37,506 nt of DNA from assembly GCA_905479575.1 (NCBI GenBank), contig CAJQNB010000044.1:1-37506 (forward strand). Direction: 5' to 3'. Positions within the stretch are counted from its first letter, which is position 1. Each line of letters starts with the position of its first letter. This document shows positions 24,898-33,731 of this stretch, piece after piece. The position numbers and the translations under genes are program-made. Below the pieces are notes generated by a model, which saw only the letters and a list, made by a program, of their open reading frames with translations, searched no databases and was not told the origin of the DNA. Origin of the DNA: an uncultured Pseudophaeobacter sp. GTDB taxonomy: Bacteria; Pseudomonadota; Alphaproteobacteria; Rhodobacterales; Rhodobacteraceae.

Positions 24898-24898
<1 letters not shown>
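24272..24898 (-). CDS. pcaG: Protocatechuate 3,4-dioxygenase alpha subunit
   Basis: A 208-residue intradiol dioxygenase alpha chain. It starts with the family motif TPSQTAGPYVHIG (11-23) and has the repeat of the beta-chain fold (VLLEVWQANADGIYPHPEH, GRVITNFETGEWAFDTIKPG, APHINLWIVARGIN). The alpha chain lacks the complete iron-ligand set of the beta chain, as expected. With PcaH it forms the Fe(III) enzyme that opens protocatechuate to 3-carboxy-cis,cis-muconate. Its ATG overlaps the pcaH stop by one base (TAATG), and BKACE follows after 10 bases. Confidence 0.95.
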
Positions 24899-26051
<1,153 letters not shown>

Positions 26052-26149
26052 CCGGTGCAGTCCTCTGATTGGGGGCTTGCGAGGAGTATCACATATCAAA
26101 ATTGTGCTGTATAATGCGATTTTTTACATATTTGCATTGCGAAAATGAT
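26052..26149. promoter_or_regulatory. Divergent pcaC/pcaQ promoter-operator region
   Basis: A 98-base AT-rich gap between the divergent operon and regulator. It has an inverted repeat AATGC (26113-26117) / GCATT (26134-26138) and ATTT...AAAT symmetry around 26130-26146 of the kind bound by LysR-type regulators. The published rhizobial PcaQ consensus (ATAACC-N4-GGTTAA) is not seen, so the exact site is uncertain. Confidence 0.45.
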
Positions 26150-27070
26150 ATGCGTTTATCTGCTCATCTCAAACTGCGCCATCTCGAAGTCTTTGTCGAA
26201 GTGGCGCGCCAAACCAGCGTGACCCAGGCGGCGGAGGCGCTGGGTATGACGCAGCCTGCTGTCACCCGCGCCCTGCGCGAGCTGGAAGCCGTCTGCGGCA
26301 AGCCCCTAGTGGAGCGTCATGGTCGGGGCATCCGTCTGTCGCCTTATGGGGAGATGTTTCGCCATCACGCGGGGCGCAGCCTGGCCTTGGCGCGCGACGG
26401 GGTTGCGATGTTGCAGGGGCTGGACGCGGGTGAGGGGCCGCAGCTGCGGATAGGTGCCCTGCCGACGGTTTCTGCCACTTTGGTGCCGGATGCTTTGGCT
26501 CAGCTGGAGGCAGGCATGGGGCGCAGCCGGTTTTCAGTCACCACCGGGGACAATCAATATCTGCTGGATCAGCTGCGCCGCGGCGATCTGGATTTGGTAG
26601 TGGGGCGGTTGCCCGCACCCGAGCGCATGGTGGGGATTGATTTTGAACCGCTGTTTCATGAACGCGTTGCCGTGGTTGTGGCCACAGGACATCCCCTGGC
26701 GGGCAGCAGCCATCTGCCGGAGGGCGCGCTGCAGTCCTCTCCGGTGTTGATGCCCTCACCGGGGTCGATCATTCGTCCCCTGGTGGAACATATGTTTCTG
26801 GAGCAAGGTCTGATGATGCCTCAGGCGCCTATCGAAACGGTTTCTGCCACCTTTGGGCGGCGCTTTGTGCTGGACCACGGTGCCGTATGGTTCATCAGCC
26901 AGGGCGTGGTGCAGGCGGATCTGGCGGCGGGGGCAATGCAGCAGCTGCCCCTGGACACCACCAGCACCCAGGGGCCGGTGGGGCTGTGTATTCGCAGTGA
27001 GCACCAGCTGTCGGCAACCGGGGCTCGGTTTTGTAGCTGCCTGCGGGGGCTGTGCTCTTTGTCGGAATAG
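26150..27070 (+). CDS. pcaQ: LysR-family regulator of protocatechuate catabolism
   Basis: A 306-residue LysR-type regulator. The N-terminal winged helix is LKLRHLEVFVEVARQTSVTQAAEALGMTQPAVTRALRELE (about 6-46), and the PcaQ-like inducer domain begins LRIGALPTVSATLVPDAL. ATG 26150 is chosen because the DNA-binding domain then starts at its usual place. It is divergent from pcaC across a 98-base gap, the standard PcaQ arrangement; it is expected to activate the operon in response to pathway intermediates such as beta-carboxymuconate or its lactone. It ends 22 bases before the convergent TetR gene. Confidence 0.93.
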   Translation: MRLSAHLKLRHLEVFVEVARQTSVTQAAEALGMTQPAVTRALRELEAVCGKPLVERHGRGIRLSPYGEMFRHHAGRSLALARDGVAMLQGLDAGEGPQLRIGALPTVSATLVPDALAQLEAGMGRSRFSVTTGDNQYLLDQLRRGDLDLVVGRLPAPERMVGIDFEPLFHERVAVVVATGHPLAGSSHLPEGALQSSPVLMPSPGSIIRPLVEHMFLEQGLMMPQAPIETVSATFGRRFVLDHGAVWFISQGVVQADLAAGAMQQLPLDTTSTQGPVGLCIRSEHQLSATGARFCSCLRGLCSLSE

Positions 27071-27092
27071 GATTGCGGCGTGAACTGCCGGG

Positions 27093-27707
27093 TCAGGCGC
27101 GCAGGCTGGCCAGTGCCATGCTGCTGATATCACGGGCAATTGTGTCGATAAATTCCTGCGAGGCACCGCGTTCTGGCCGGAACCAGAACACTGGCGAGTT
27201 GAGGACCAGCAACAGGCCTGCCACCGCGGCGGTCAGGTTGCGGTCTTGAAAACTACCTTCTGAAATTCCGCGTGCCACTTCGGTTCGAAACAGCATTTCA
27301 TACTGGCGGTGTCCGGTGCGAATTTGCTCCTGAAGGTCCATTTCTACCCGGCTCATCTTTTTGGCTTGGGTACCGGCGGTGTAGGTTTGCAGGATGACCT
27401 TGTGATAGGCCAGCGAGTTCAACACTTCGTAGATGTGACCGCGCGCCATCCTGTCGAGCGATTTGACCGCCGGCAGGTTGGCATCAATAAGCCCCTCCAC
27501 GGCTCTGTAGGTAAACTCAGCTGCGCGCAGTTGTACCGCTGCAAGAAGAGCGCCTTTGGATGGGAAGTGGTGGTAGATCCGCCCCTTGGTAGAGCCCAGC
27601 TGCGCCGCGATATCATCCACAGAGGCGCTTTCAACGCCCAGAGTCATAAAACAATGGGCGGCGGCATCCAGGATCTCGCTTTTTGAGGTGCTGATCTGTT
27701 CTAACAT
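27093..27707 (-). CDS. TetR-family transcriptional regulator
   Basis: A 204-residue TetR-type repressor. The helix-turn-helix domain covers residues 8-55 (ILDAAAHCFMTLGVESASVDDIAAQLGSTKGRIYHHFPSKGALL), and the C-terminal ligand/dimer domain is all-helical. It is divergent from the liv/acyl-CoA synthetase operon, and the 567-base gap between them contains a near-perfect palindrome at that operon's promoter. The layout and family suggest that it represses the operon and is released by an acyl-CoA or related ligand, as for FadR/PaaR-type TetR proteins. The ligand is inferred. Confidence 0.9.
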   Translation of the reverse strand: MLEQISTSKSEILDAAAHCFMTLGVESASVDDIAAQLGSTKGRIYHHFPSKGALLAAVQLRAAEFTYRAVEGLIDANLPAVKSLDRMARGHIYEVLNSLAYHKVILQTYTAGTQAKKMSRVEMDLQEQIRTGHRQYEMLFRTEVARGISEGSFQDRNLTAAVAGLLLVLNSPVFWFRPERGASQEFIDTIARDISSMALASLRA

Positions 27708-27782
27708 CTAAGGTCTGCCTGCATTTCAGGTTGGATCTTGGCCTATCAGACTGCCCGGATAACAGGCAATCCACAAGCCGTT

Positions 27783-27831
27783 GCCCCGAGAGAATAATCG
27801 GGGCGAATAATCTGGGCGATCAATCTGGGCG
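27783..27831. repeat. Three 13-bp tandem repeats overlapping a hairpin
   Basis: Units at 27793-27805, 27806-27818 and 27819-27831 read AATAATCGGGGCG, AATAATCTGGGCG and ATCAATCTGGGCG. The first unit overlaps a 7-bp inverted repeat GCCCCGA (27783-27789) / TCGGGGC (27798-27804). The array lies 86-124 bases upstream of the tetR start. A 13-base period is not a whole helical turn. Function unknown; it may be a protein-binding array or a leader structure. Confidence 0.75.
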
Positions 27832-28125
27832 TCGCTAGCTGTTTCACTGCCGGGCTGCGTCAGACAAGTGGTATAGAGAAAAAGCCGCAGGCACCGGTGC
27901 GCCGACCGGGACGGTTCGGGAAGCTGCTGACGCCAGTCCGGTCACCGCATTAGACGCAGGACCGAGGCACCCCCAGGTGCGGTGGGGCGGTAAAATAGGA
28001 CCCAGAACAGCACGGCTAAGGGGACCGCACAATAAAGCAGGCTGGTAGGATCTGAGAATCAGCCTAGGGGGACAGGGAGGCGAAAAATAGACACTTTTTG
28101 ACAGTCTGACGCTGGGTCCCGCCGA

Positions 28126-28161
28126 TTGACAGGTCAAAAACATACTCAGTAGTCTGTTTTT
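28126..28161 (+). promoter_or_regulatory. liv operon promoter with TetR-type operator
   Basis: TTGACA (28126-28131) and TAGTCT (28150-28155) form a sigma70-like pair with an 18-base spacer. Over the spacer and -10 lies a palindrome at 28136-28161: left arm AAAAACAtACT, centre CAGT, right arm AGTcTGTTTTT, with 10 of 13 base pairs matching. Size and position fit a TetR-family operator that blocks polymerase. Confidence 0.75.
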
Positions 28162-28274
28162 AGACGCTTGGGATTCCGCAGCTACAGGAGGCAGCCGGAA
28201 AACCCGAAAAAAAGCGCTAAGGCCCGGCTGCGTTCGGGCAAGGAGCCGTTCTTTAGGAGCGGGGGGAGGAAAAT

Positions 28275-29150
28275 TTGGAAGTATTGCAGCTCTTGATCAG
28301 TGGGCTTGCGAATGGCTGTGTTTACGGCCTCATCGCGCTTGGGTTCGTGTTGATCTACAAAGCCACTGAGGCGGTGAATTTCGCCCAGGGGGACTTTATG
28401 ATGATTGGGGCTTTTGTAAGCCTTGGTCTGACCAATGCGGAATACATGCATTTGCCGTTCTGGATCGCCGCGCCGCTGACGATTTCGATCATGGCGGTGT
28501 TTGGCTATCTGCTGGACCTTTTTGTTTTGCGCCATCTCTTTGGCCAGAACCAGACAGCGGTGGTGATCCTGACGATTGCCATGGGGTTTGTCCTGCGCTT
28601 TGTCGCCGGTTTGATTTGGGGGCATGAGCCTCAAACCTTAGAAAGTCCTCTGGCGCTGGGCGATCTGCATATCGGCGGCGTTGTTCTGGGTATGGCGGAT
28701 CTTGCCATCATCGTTGTGACCTTCCTGTTGACCTTTTTCTTGTACCAGTTCTTCCAGCGCACCAAGCTTGGGCTGGCAATGCAGGCGGCAAGTCAAAACC
28801 AGATGGCGGCCTATTTCATGGGTATTCCGGTCAAGCGCGTTCAGGGATTGATCTGGGGGCTGTCCGGTGCCACGGCTGCGGTTGCGGGTATCTTGTTTGC
28901 CTCCAAGGGTGCCATTGATCCGAATGCCGGTTTGTTGGGGATCAAGGCCTTTGCGGCGGCGGTGATTGGCGGCTTTGGCTCGCTTCCCGGTGCCCTGGCG
29001 GGTGGTCTTATCGTTGGGGTGATCGAGCCCTTTGCGGCGCGCTACCTGGCTGCCGGCTACTCACAAATTGCGCCCTATGCCCTGTTGCTGGCTGTGCTGA
29101 TCTTCAGACCCCACGGTCTGTTCAGCCAGGTCCGCGTGAAGAAGGTATAA
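28275..29150 (+). CDS. livH: LIV-type ABC transporter permease (LivH-like)
   Basis: A 291-residue inner-membrane permease of the branched-chain amino acid (HAAT) family with about 8 helices. It has the typical start LQLLISGLANGCVYGLIALGFVLIYKATEAVNFAQG and the later AAVIGGFGSLPGALAGGLIVG. The start codon is TTG 28275, supported by a very strong GGGGGGAGG at 28261-28269 and by the conserved N-terminus; no ATG is available upstream. It is the first gene of a six-gene operon with LivM, LivG, LivF, an acyl-CoA synthetase and the binding protein. The true substrate may be a carboxylic acid and not an amino acid. Confidence 0.93.
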   Translation: MEVLQLLISGLANGCVYGLIALGFVLIYKATEAVNFAQGDFMMIGAFVSLGLTNAEYMHLPFWIAAPLTISIMAVFGYLLDLFVLRHLFGQNQTAVVILTIAMGFVLRFVAGLIWGHEPQTLESPLALGDLHIGGVVLGMADLAIIVVTFLLTFFLYQFFQRTKLGLAMQAASQNQMAAYFMGIPVKRVQGLIWGLSGATAAVAGILFASKGAIDPNAGLLGIKAFAAAVIGGFGSLPGALAGGLIVGVIEPFAARYLAAGYSQIAPYALLLAVLIFRPHGLFSQVRVKKV

Positions 29151-29154
29151 GCTC

Positions 29155-30240
29155 ATGCGTATTCATTTCAAAACATCCTACGTGCACGACATTCGACTGT
29201 TCCCAGACCGCTGGACGCTCTGTGTCTATGGTGCGCTTCTGGCGCTGGCCTTTGGATTGCCCTACCTGCTGGATGAGTTCTACCTGGGCGAGGTCACCAA
29301 TGTGCTGATCTGGGCGATTGCCGGCCTCGGCCTGATGCTGCTGACCGGCCAGACGGGTCAGGCGAGCCTGGGCCACGCCGCGTTTCTGGCGATCGGCTGC
29401 TATGCCAATACCATCCTGATCGAACAGGGCGTGCCCTTTATCATCGCCTTCCCATTGGCGGGGATCATCACCGGGTTTGTCGGCCTGTTGATTGCCGTTC
29501 CGGTCTTGCGGCTGCACGGGATTTATCTGGCGATTGCCACCATTGCCCTGTCGGTTCTGGCCGATGACATCATTGTTTTGACCGAACACTGGAGCGGCGG
29601 TGTTTCCGGCAAATTCCCGGAGATGATCACCATCTTTGGGTTTGAGATCGAACGCTGGTCGATGCCATCGCGGTTCTACTATCTGGTCCTGGTGGTCACC
29701 ATCATCTGCACCCTGTTTTATCGCAACTTGCTGCGCTCGCCACTGGGCCGTGCCTTTGCCGCGGTGCGGGACAGCGAAGTGTCGGCCACCGCCATGGGCG
29801 TGCATATTGCCCGCACCAAGGGCAAAGCCTTTGGCCTGTCATGCATGATCACCGGCTGGTCCGGCGCTTTGATGGGCTACTATGCCGGCACCTTCAACAA
29901 CGAGACCTTCAGCCTGGTGATTTCCATCACCCTGTTGATGATGATCGTGATTGGCGGGCTTGGATCCATTCACGGGGCATTCTTTGGCGCCGTGGTCGTC
30001 GCCTTCCTGCCGCAGGCCTTGTCGATCCTGAAGGACAATGTCGTTGGCAGTGGTGTCGCCATTCCAGGGCTGGAGACAGGCGTCTTTGGCCTGATCCTGA
30101 TCCTGTTCATCATGTTTGAACCGATGGGGATCTACGGGCGATGGCTCAAGATCCGCACCTGGTTTGAGCTGTTCCCATTTGCGCGCAAGGACATGTTCCG
30201 CCGCCAGAAATCCTACCTGAAGACGGAGCGCCTGAGATGA
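29155..30240 (+). CDS. livM: LIV-type ABC transporter permease (LivM-like)
   Basis: A 361-residue permease with about 9-10 helices. The hallmark LMLLTGQTGQASLGHAAFLAIGCY occurs near residues 60-85, the loop SPLGRAFAAVRDSEVSATAMGV near 195-216 contacts the ATPases, and the IGGLGSIHGAFFGAVVV motif follows. It starts 5 bases after livH and overlaps livG by four bases (ATGA), showing tight coupling. It pairs with LivH to form the membrane channel. Confidence 0.94.
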   Translation: MRIHFKTSYVHDIRLFPDRWTLCVYGALLALAFGLPYLLDEFYLGEVTNVLIWAIAGLGLMLLTGQTGQASLGHAAFLAIGCYANTILIEQGVPFIIAFPLAGIITGFVGLLIAVPVLRLHGIYLAIATIALSVLADDIIVLTEHWSGGVSGKFPEMITIFGFEIERWSMPSRFYYLVLVVTIICTLFYRNLLRSPLGRAFAAVRDSEVSATAMGVHIARTKGKAFGLSCMITGWSGALMGYYAGTFNNETFSLVISITLLMMIVIGGLGSIHGAFFGAVVVAFLPQALSILKDNVVGSGVAIPGLETGVFGLILILFIMFEPMGIYGRWLKIRTWFELFPFARKDMFRRQKSYLKTERLR

Positions 30241-31004
30241 GCCTTTTGGAAATCAAAAATGCCACGCTCAAATTTGGTGGCGTGGTGGCGGTCAATGATC
30301 TCAGCTTTTCGGTTGAGGAGGGCGAAGTCTACGCCATCGTCGGACCTAACGGCGCGGGTAAGTCCACCGCCTTTAACCTGATTTCGCGCTTTTATGAGCC
30401 TTTTGCCGGCACGTTCACCTTTGCTGGCAACAACCTGCTGGAGCGCGAGGCGGATCAGGTTGCCGATCTTGGCATTGCCCGGACCTTTCAGAATATTGAG
30501 CTGTTCGAGCATGCCACGGTGTTGCAAAACCTGCTGGTAGGGCGCCATCGCCACCGCAAGACCACGCTATTGGAAGAGATGTTCTTTGCGCCGCGTGTCC
30601 GCCGCGAAGAAGAGCACCACCGGGAGGCGGTTGAGGAGGTGATCGATTTCCTAGATCTGCAGCCCTACCGCAACAAGATGATCGCCGGGCTGCCTTACGG
30701 GGTGCGCAAGGTGGTTGAACTGGGGCGTGCGCTTGCCTCAAAACCGCGCCTGCTTTTGCTGGATGAGCCCGCTTCGGGCCTGTCGGTTGAGGAAACCCAG
30801 GACATGCGCTGGTGGATTGATGACATCCGCAAACAGATGGGGATCACTGTTTTGATGGTGGAACATGACATGGGGTTGGTTTCGGGAGTGTCTGACAGGG
30901 TGCTGGCCCTGGCCGATGGCGCCAAACTGGCCGAGGGCACACCGGCTGAAGTCCAGGCCAATCCGGCCGTGATCGAGGCCTATCTTGGCGCGGGGGCAGT
31001 CTAA
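30237..31004 (+). CDS. livG: LIV-type ABC transporter ATPase (LivG-like)
   Basis: A 255-residue ATPase with Walker A GPNGAGKST (about 36-44), Walker B LLLLDEP and the H-loop VEHDM. The signature is the variant LPYGV in place of LSGGQ. That degeneracy is seen in some LivG proteins and may leave one of the two ATP sites less active. It also has the family-typical FQNIELFEHATVLQNLL. It overlaps livM by 4 bases and livF by one base (TAATG). Confidence 0.94.
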   Translation: MSLLEIKNATLKFGGVVAVNDLSFSVEEGEVYAIVGPNGAGKSTAFNLISRFYEPFAGTFTFAGNNLLEREADQVADLGIARTFQNIELFEHATVLQNLLVGRHRHRKTTLLEEMFFAPRVRREEEHHREAVEEVIDFLDLQPYRNKMIAGLPYGVRKVVELGRALASKPRLLLLDEPASGLSVEETQDMRWWIDDIRKQMGITVLMVEHDMGLVSGVSDRVLALADGAKLAEGTPAEVQANPAVIEAYLGAGAV

Positions 31005-31777
31005 TGGGTGAACCTTTGCTGGAAATCAAAAACCTCGAAAGCTTTTACGGGCCGATCATGGCCATCCGGGGGGTGTCGCTCAAGGTCGACAAGGGGCAGA
31101 TAGTCACCGTGCTGGGCGCCAATGGCGCCGGGAAATCGACCCTGCTGAAAACCATCTCGGGCATCATGGACCCTGAAAAGGGCGAGGTGCTGTTCAACGG
31201 CAAGCCCATTCAGGGCCAGGAACCCCATCGTATCGTTGAACATGGCATTGTGCATGTTCCCGAAGGGCGCGAGGTTTTTCCGCTACTCACCATCGACGAA
31301 AACCTCAGCCTTGGCGCCTATACCCGGTCAGATAAGGCCGAGATCGAGCGCGACCGCGAGATGGTCTTTGACTACTTTCCGATTCTGGCTGAACGTCGCA
31401 ACCAGGAGGCCGGCACCCTGTCGGGCGGGCAACAGCAGATGTTGGCGATTGGGCGCGGGTTGATGCTGCGGCCGCAGATCATGCTACTGGACGAACCCAG
31501 CCTGGGTCTGTCTCCGCTGCTGGTGCAGGAAATCTTTGCCATTCTGCGTCGTCTCAACACCGAAGAGCACGTGACCATGATGCTGGTGGAGCAAAACGCC
31601 CGTATCGCGCTCGACCTGGCAGATGTGGGCTATGTGATGGAGATCGGTCGGATCGTGATGGATGGCTCTGCTGATCGGCTGATGGAAAGCGATGATATCA
31701 AGTCTTTCTACCTGGGCCATCAGGAAGAGGGCCAGCGCGGCGAGAAGCGCTGGAAACGCAAGAAAACATGGCGCTAG
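31004..31777 (+). CDS. livF: LIV-type ABC transporter ATPase (LivF-like)
   Basis: A 257-residue ATPase with Walker A GANGAGKST, the canonical signature LSGGQQQ, Walker B LLDEPSLGL and H-loop segment MLVEQNARIAL. The VPEGREVFPLLTIDENL motif is typical of LivF. The C-terminus has a Lys/Arg-rich tail of about 15 residues (RGEKRWKRKKTWR) longer than usual. It forms a heterodimer with LivG. Its end overlaps the ribosome-binding site of the acyl-CoA synthetase gene. Confidence 0.94.
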   Translation: MGEPLLEIKNLESFYGPIMAIRGVSLKVDKGQIVTVLGANGAGKSTLLKTISGIMDPEKGEVLFNGKPIQGQEPHRIVEHGIVHVPEGREVFPLLTIDENLSLGAYTRSDKAEIERDREMVFDYFPILAERRNQEAGTLSGGQQQMLAIGRGLMLRPQIMLLDEPSLGLSPLLVQEIFAILRRLNTEEHVTMMLVEQNARIALDLADVGYVMEIGRIVMDGSADRLMESDDIKSFYLGHQEEGQRGEKRWKRKKTWR

Positions 31778-31788
31778 GAGGGGCAGAG

Positions 31789-33684
31789 ATGAATATTCAA
31801 GTCGGAAAGCAGACCGGGCTCGCCCAGATCGAAATCAATGGCGTCTCCTACAATTCAGAACCGGGCCAACGTCCGGTTCTGGTCGATGGCTGCGACACGA
31901 TCCCCAAGCTGTTTCAGGCCCGCTGCATGGCCCTGCAGGATCGCACGGCACATCGTGAAAAGGACATGGGGATCTGGAAATCCTATTCCTGGACCACCTA
32001 TTGGGAACAATCCAAATGGATTGGCCTTGGCCTGCTGTCGTTGGGAATGGCGCGCGGCGAAGTGGTCTCGATCCTGAGCGAAGATCGCCGTGAATGGCTC
32101 TATACGGATATGGGTGTGCAGGGCGTCGGCGGCATCGCCTCCGGTGTCTATACCACGGATTCCGCCTCGCAACTGGCCTATCTGGTCAATGACAGTAGCA
32201 GCCGGTTCCTGTTTGTTGAAAATGATGAACAGCTGGATAAATACCTGGAAATCGCTGATCAGGTGCCAGATCTGGCCAAAGTGATCATTTATGATCGCGA
32301 TGGCTTGCATGATCTTCAGCAGGATAAATGTATGTTTATCGAAGATCTGGTTGAACTGGGCAAAGCCTATGAGGCTAAAAACCCCGGTGCCTTTGAGGCC
32401 GAGATTGCCAAGTCCAAGCCGGAAGATACAGCCATGCTGATCTATACCTCCGGCACCACTGGCATGCCCAAAGGCGCCATGTTGGGGCATGAGAACATCA
32501 TGGCCTCGATGGAGGCGGGGGCGCGAGCTCTGGCCGTGAACCCGACGGATGAGCAACTCTGCTTTTTGCCGCTGTGTCATATTCTGGAGCGCAATGTTTC
32601 GGTCTATTTCCCCTTGGGGGCCGCGAGCACGGTGAATTTTGCCGAAAGCTCGGAGACGGTTTTTGACAATATGCAGGAGGTGTCTCCGGCGACATTTTTT
32701 GCGGTGCCACGGGTTTGGGAAAAAATCTATTCGCGGGTTCTGGTGCTGGCACAGGAAGCCACGCCAATGGGGCGTTGGGCCTTTCAGCAGGCGATGAAGG
32801 CCGGTCAGGCGCGGGCAGAATATGTTATGGTTGGCAAAGAGCCACCAGCCGGTGTTGCGGCGGCCTATGCTTTCTGGGACTTCATGGTTCTACGCAACCT
32901 GCGCCGGATGCTGGGCATGGACAAGATGCGCCGGGGTGGCACCGGGGCGGCCCCTATCTCGCCCGAGCTGCTGAAATGGTACTGGTCCATTGGTGTGCCG
33001 CTGATTGAGGGCTATGGCATGACCGAAAACGCCGGTATTGCGACCATCAACACGCTGGAGCAAAACCTGCCGGGAACCGTTGGCCATCCAGTGCCGGGGG
33101 TGCAGATGCGGATCGCCGAAGATGGTGAGATCCAGACGCTGGGGTTGAACAACTTCCAGGGCTATTGGCGCAACAACGAAAAAACCGCCGAAACCTTTAC
33201 CGCCGATGGCTGGTTGCGCACAGGCGATGTTGGCCGAGTGGATGAGGCCGGCAATCTGACCATCACGGGCCGGATCAAGGATATTATCATCACGGCGGGG
33301 GGCAAAAACATCACCCCGGCCGAAATCGAAAGCCGGTTGAAGTTCAGCCATTACATCTCGGATGCGGTGGTGATCGGGGATGGGCGCAAATACCTGAGCT
33401 GTCTGATCATGATTGATCAGGAAAATGTTGAAAAATTTGCCCAAGACCGGAAGATACCCTTTAGTGACTTTGCGTCGCTCTGCGCTGCTGAGGAGGTGCT
33501 CGCGCAGATCAGACAAGAGGTCGAAGCGGTGAACAAGGATTTTGCCCGGGTGGAACAGATCAAAGATTTCCGCCTGATCAACGTCCTGCTGACCGCCGAA
33601 GATGACGAGCTGACGGCGACGATGAAATTGAAACGCAGTTTTGTGGAGAAAAAGCATAAAGCGCTGATCGACGACATGTATTGA
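31789..33684 (+). CDS. AMP-forming acyl-CoA synthetase (long-chain type)
   Basis: A 631-residue member of the ANL adenylating superfamily. It activates a carboxylic acid with ATP to an acyl-adenylate and transfers it to CoA. Motifs are the P-loop LIYTSGTTGMPKG (217-229), GYGMTENAG (A5), and GWLRTGDVGRVDEAGNL (A7/A8) with the hinge, followed by GRIKDIIITAGGKNITPAEIE. A C-terminal catalytic Lys lies in TMKLKR. Length and insertions match the long-chain (FadD15/eukaryotic ACSL-like) branch. ATG 31789 is chosen over ATG 31768 because AGGAGGGG (31776-31783) is ideally placed. Being inside the transporter operon, it likely activates the imported acid; whether fatty or aromatic cannot be told. Confidence 0.93.
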   Translation: MNIQVGKQTGLAQIEINGVSYNSEPGQRPVLVDGCDTIPKLFQARCMALQDRTAHREKDMGIWKSYSWTTYWEQSKWIGLGLLSLGMARGEVVSILSEDRREWLYTDMGVQGVGGIASGVYTTDSASQLAYLVNDSSSRFLFVENDEQLDKYLEIADQVPDLAKVIIYDRDGLHDLQQDKCMFIEDLVELGKAYEAKNPGAFEAEIAKSKPEDTAMLIYTSGTTGMPKGAMLGHENIMASMEAGARALAVNPTDEQLCFLPLCHILERNVSVYFPLGAASTVNFAESSETVFDNMQEVSPATFFAVPRVWEKIYSRVLVLAQEATPMGRWAFQQAMKAGQARAEYVMVGKEPPAGVAAAYAFWDFMVLRNLRRMLGMDKMRRGGTGAAPISPELLKWYWSIGVPLIEGYGMTENAGIATINTLEQNLPGTVGHPVPGVQMRIAEDGEIQTLGLNNFQGYWRNNEKTAETFTADGWLRTGDVGRVDEAGNLTITGRIKDIIITAGGKNITPAEIESRLKFSHYISDAVVIGDGRKYLSCLIMIDQENVEKFAQDRKIPFSDFASLCAAEEVLAQIRQEVEAVNKDFARVEQIKDFRLINVLLTAEDDELTATMKLKRSFVEKKHKALIDDMY

Positions 33685-33731
33685 CGGCGTGATCTGAACA
33701 CGCTGCGAACCAATCCAGGGAGGAAATGGAA

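Larger units (their letters stand above)
27708..28274. promoter_or_regulatory. Long control region between tetR and the liv operon
   Basis: About 567 bases without a supportable gene; the 99-residue minus-strand frame (27844-28143) has no recognisable protein character. It contains a triple 13-bp tandem repeat with a hairpin (27783-27831), a perfect 10-bp palindrome GCACCGGTGC at 27891-27900, a TTGACA at 28098-28103, and the operon promoter and operator at 28126-28161. The 114 bases between the operator and the livH start include a GGGGGGAGG ribosome-binding site. Confidence 0.6.

Noticed and set aside
27844..28143. 99-codon minus-strand frame in the tetR-liv gap
   Set aside because: Ser/Pro/Arg-rich, no motif, overlaps the promoter region; no convincing ribosome-binding site.
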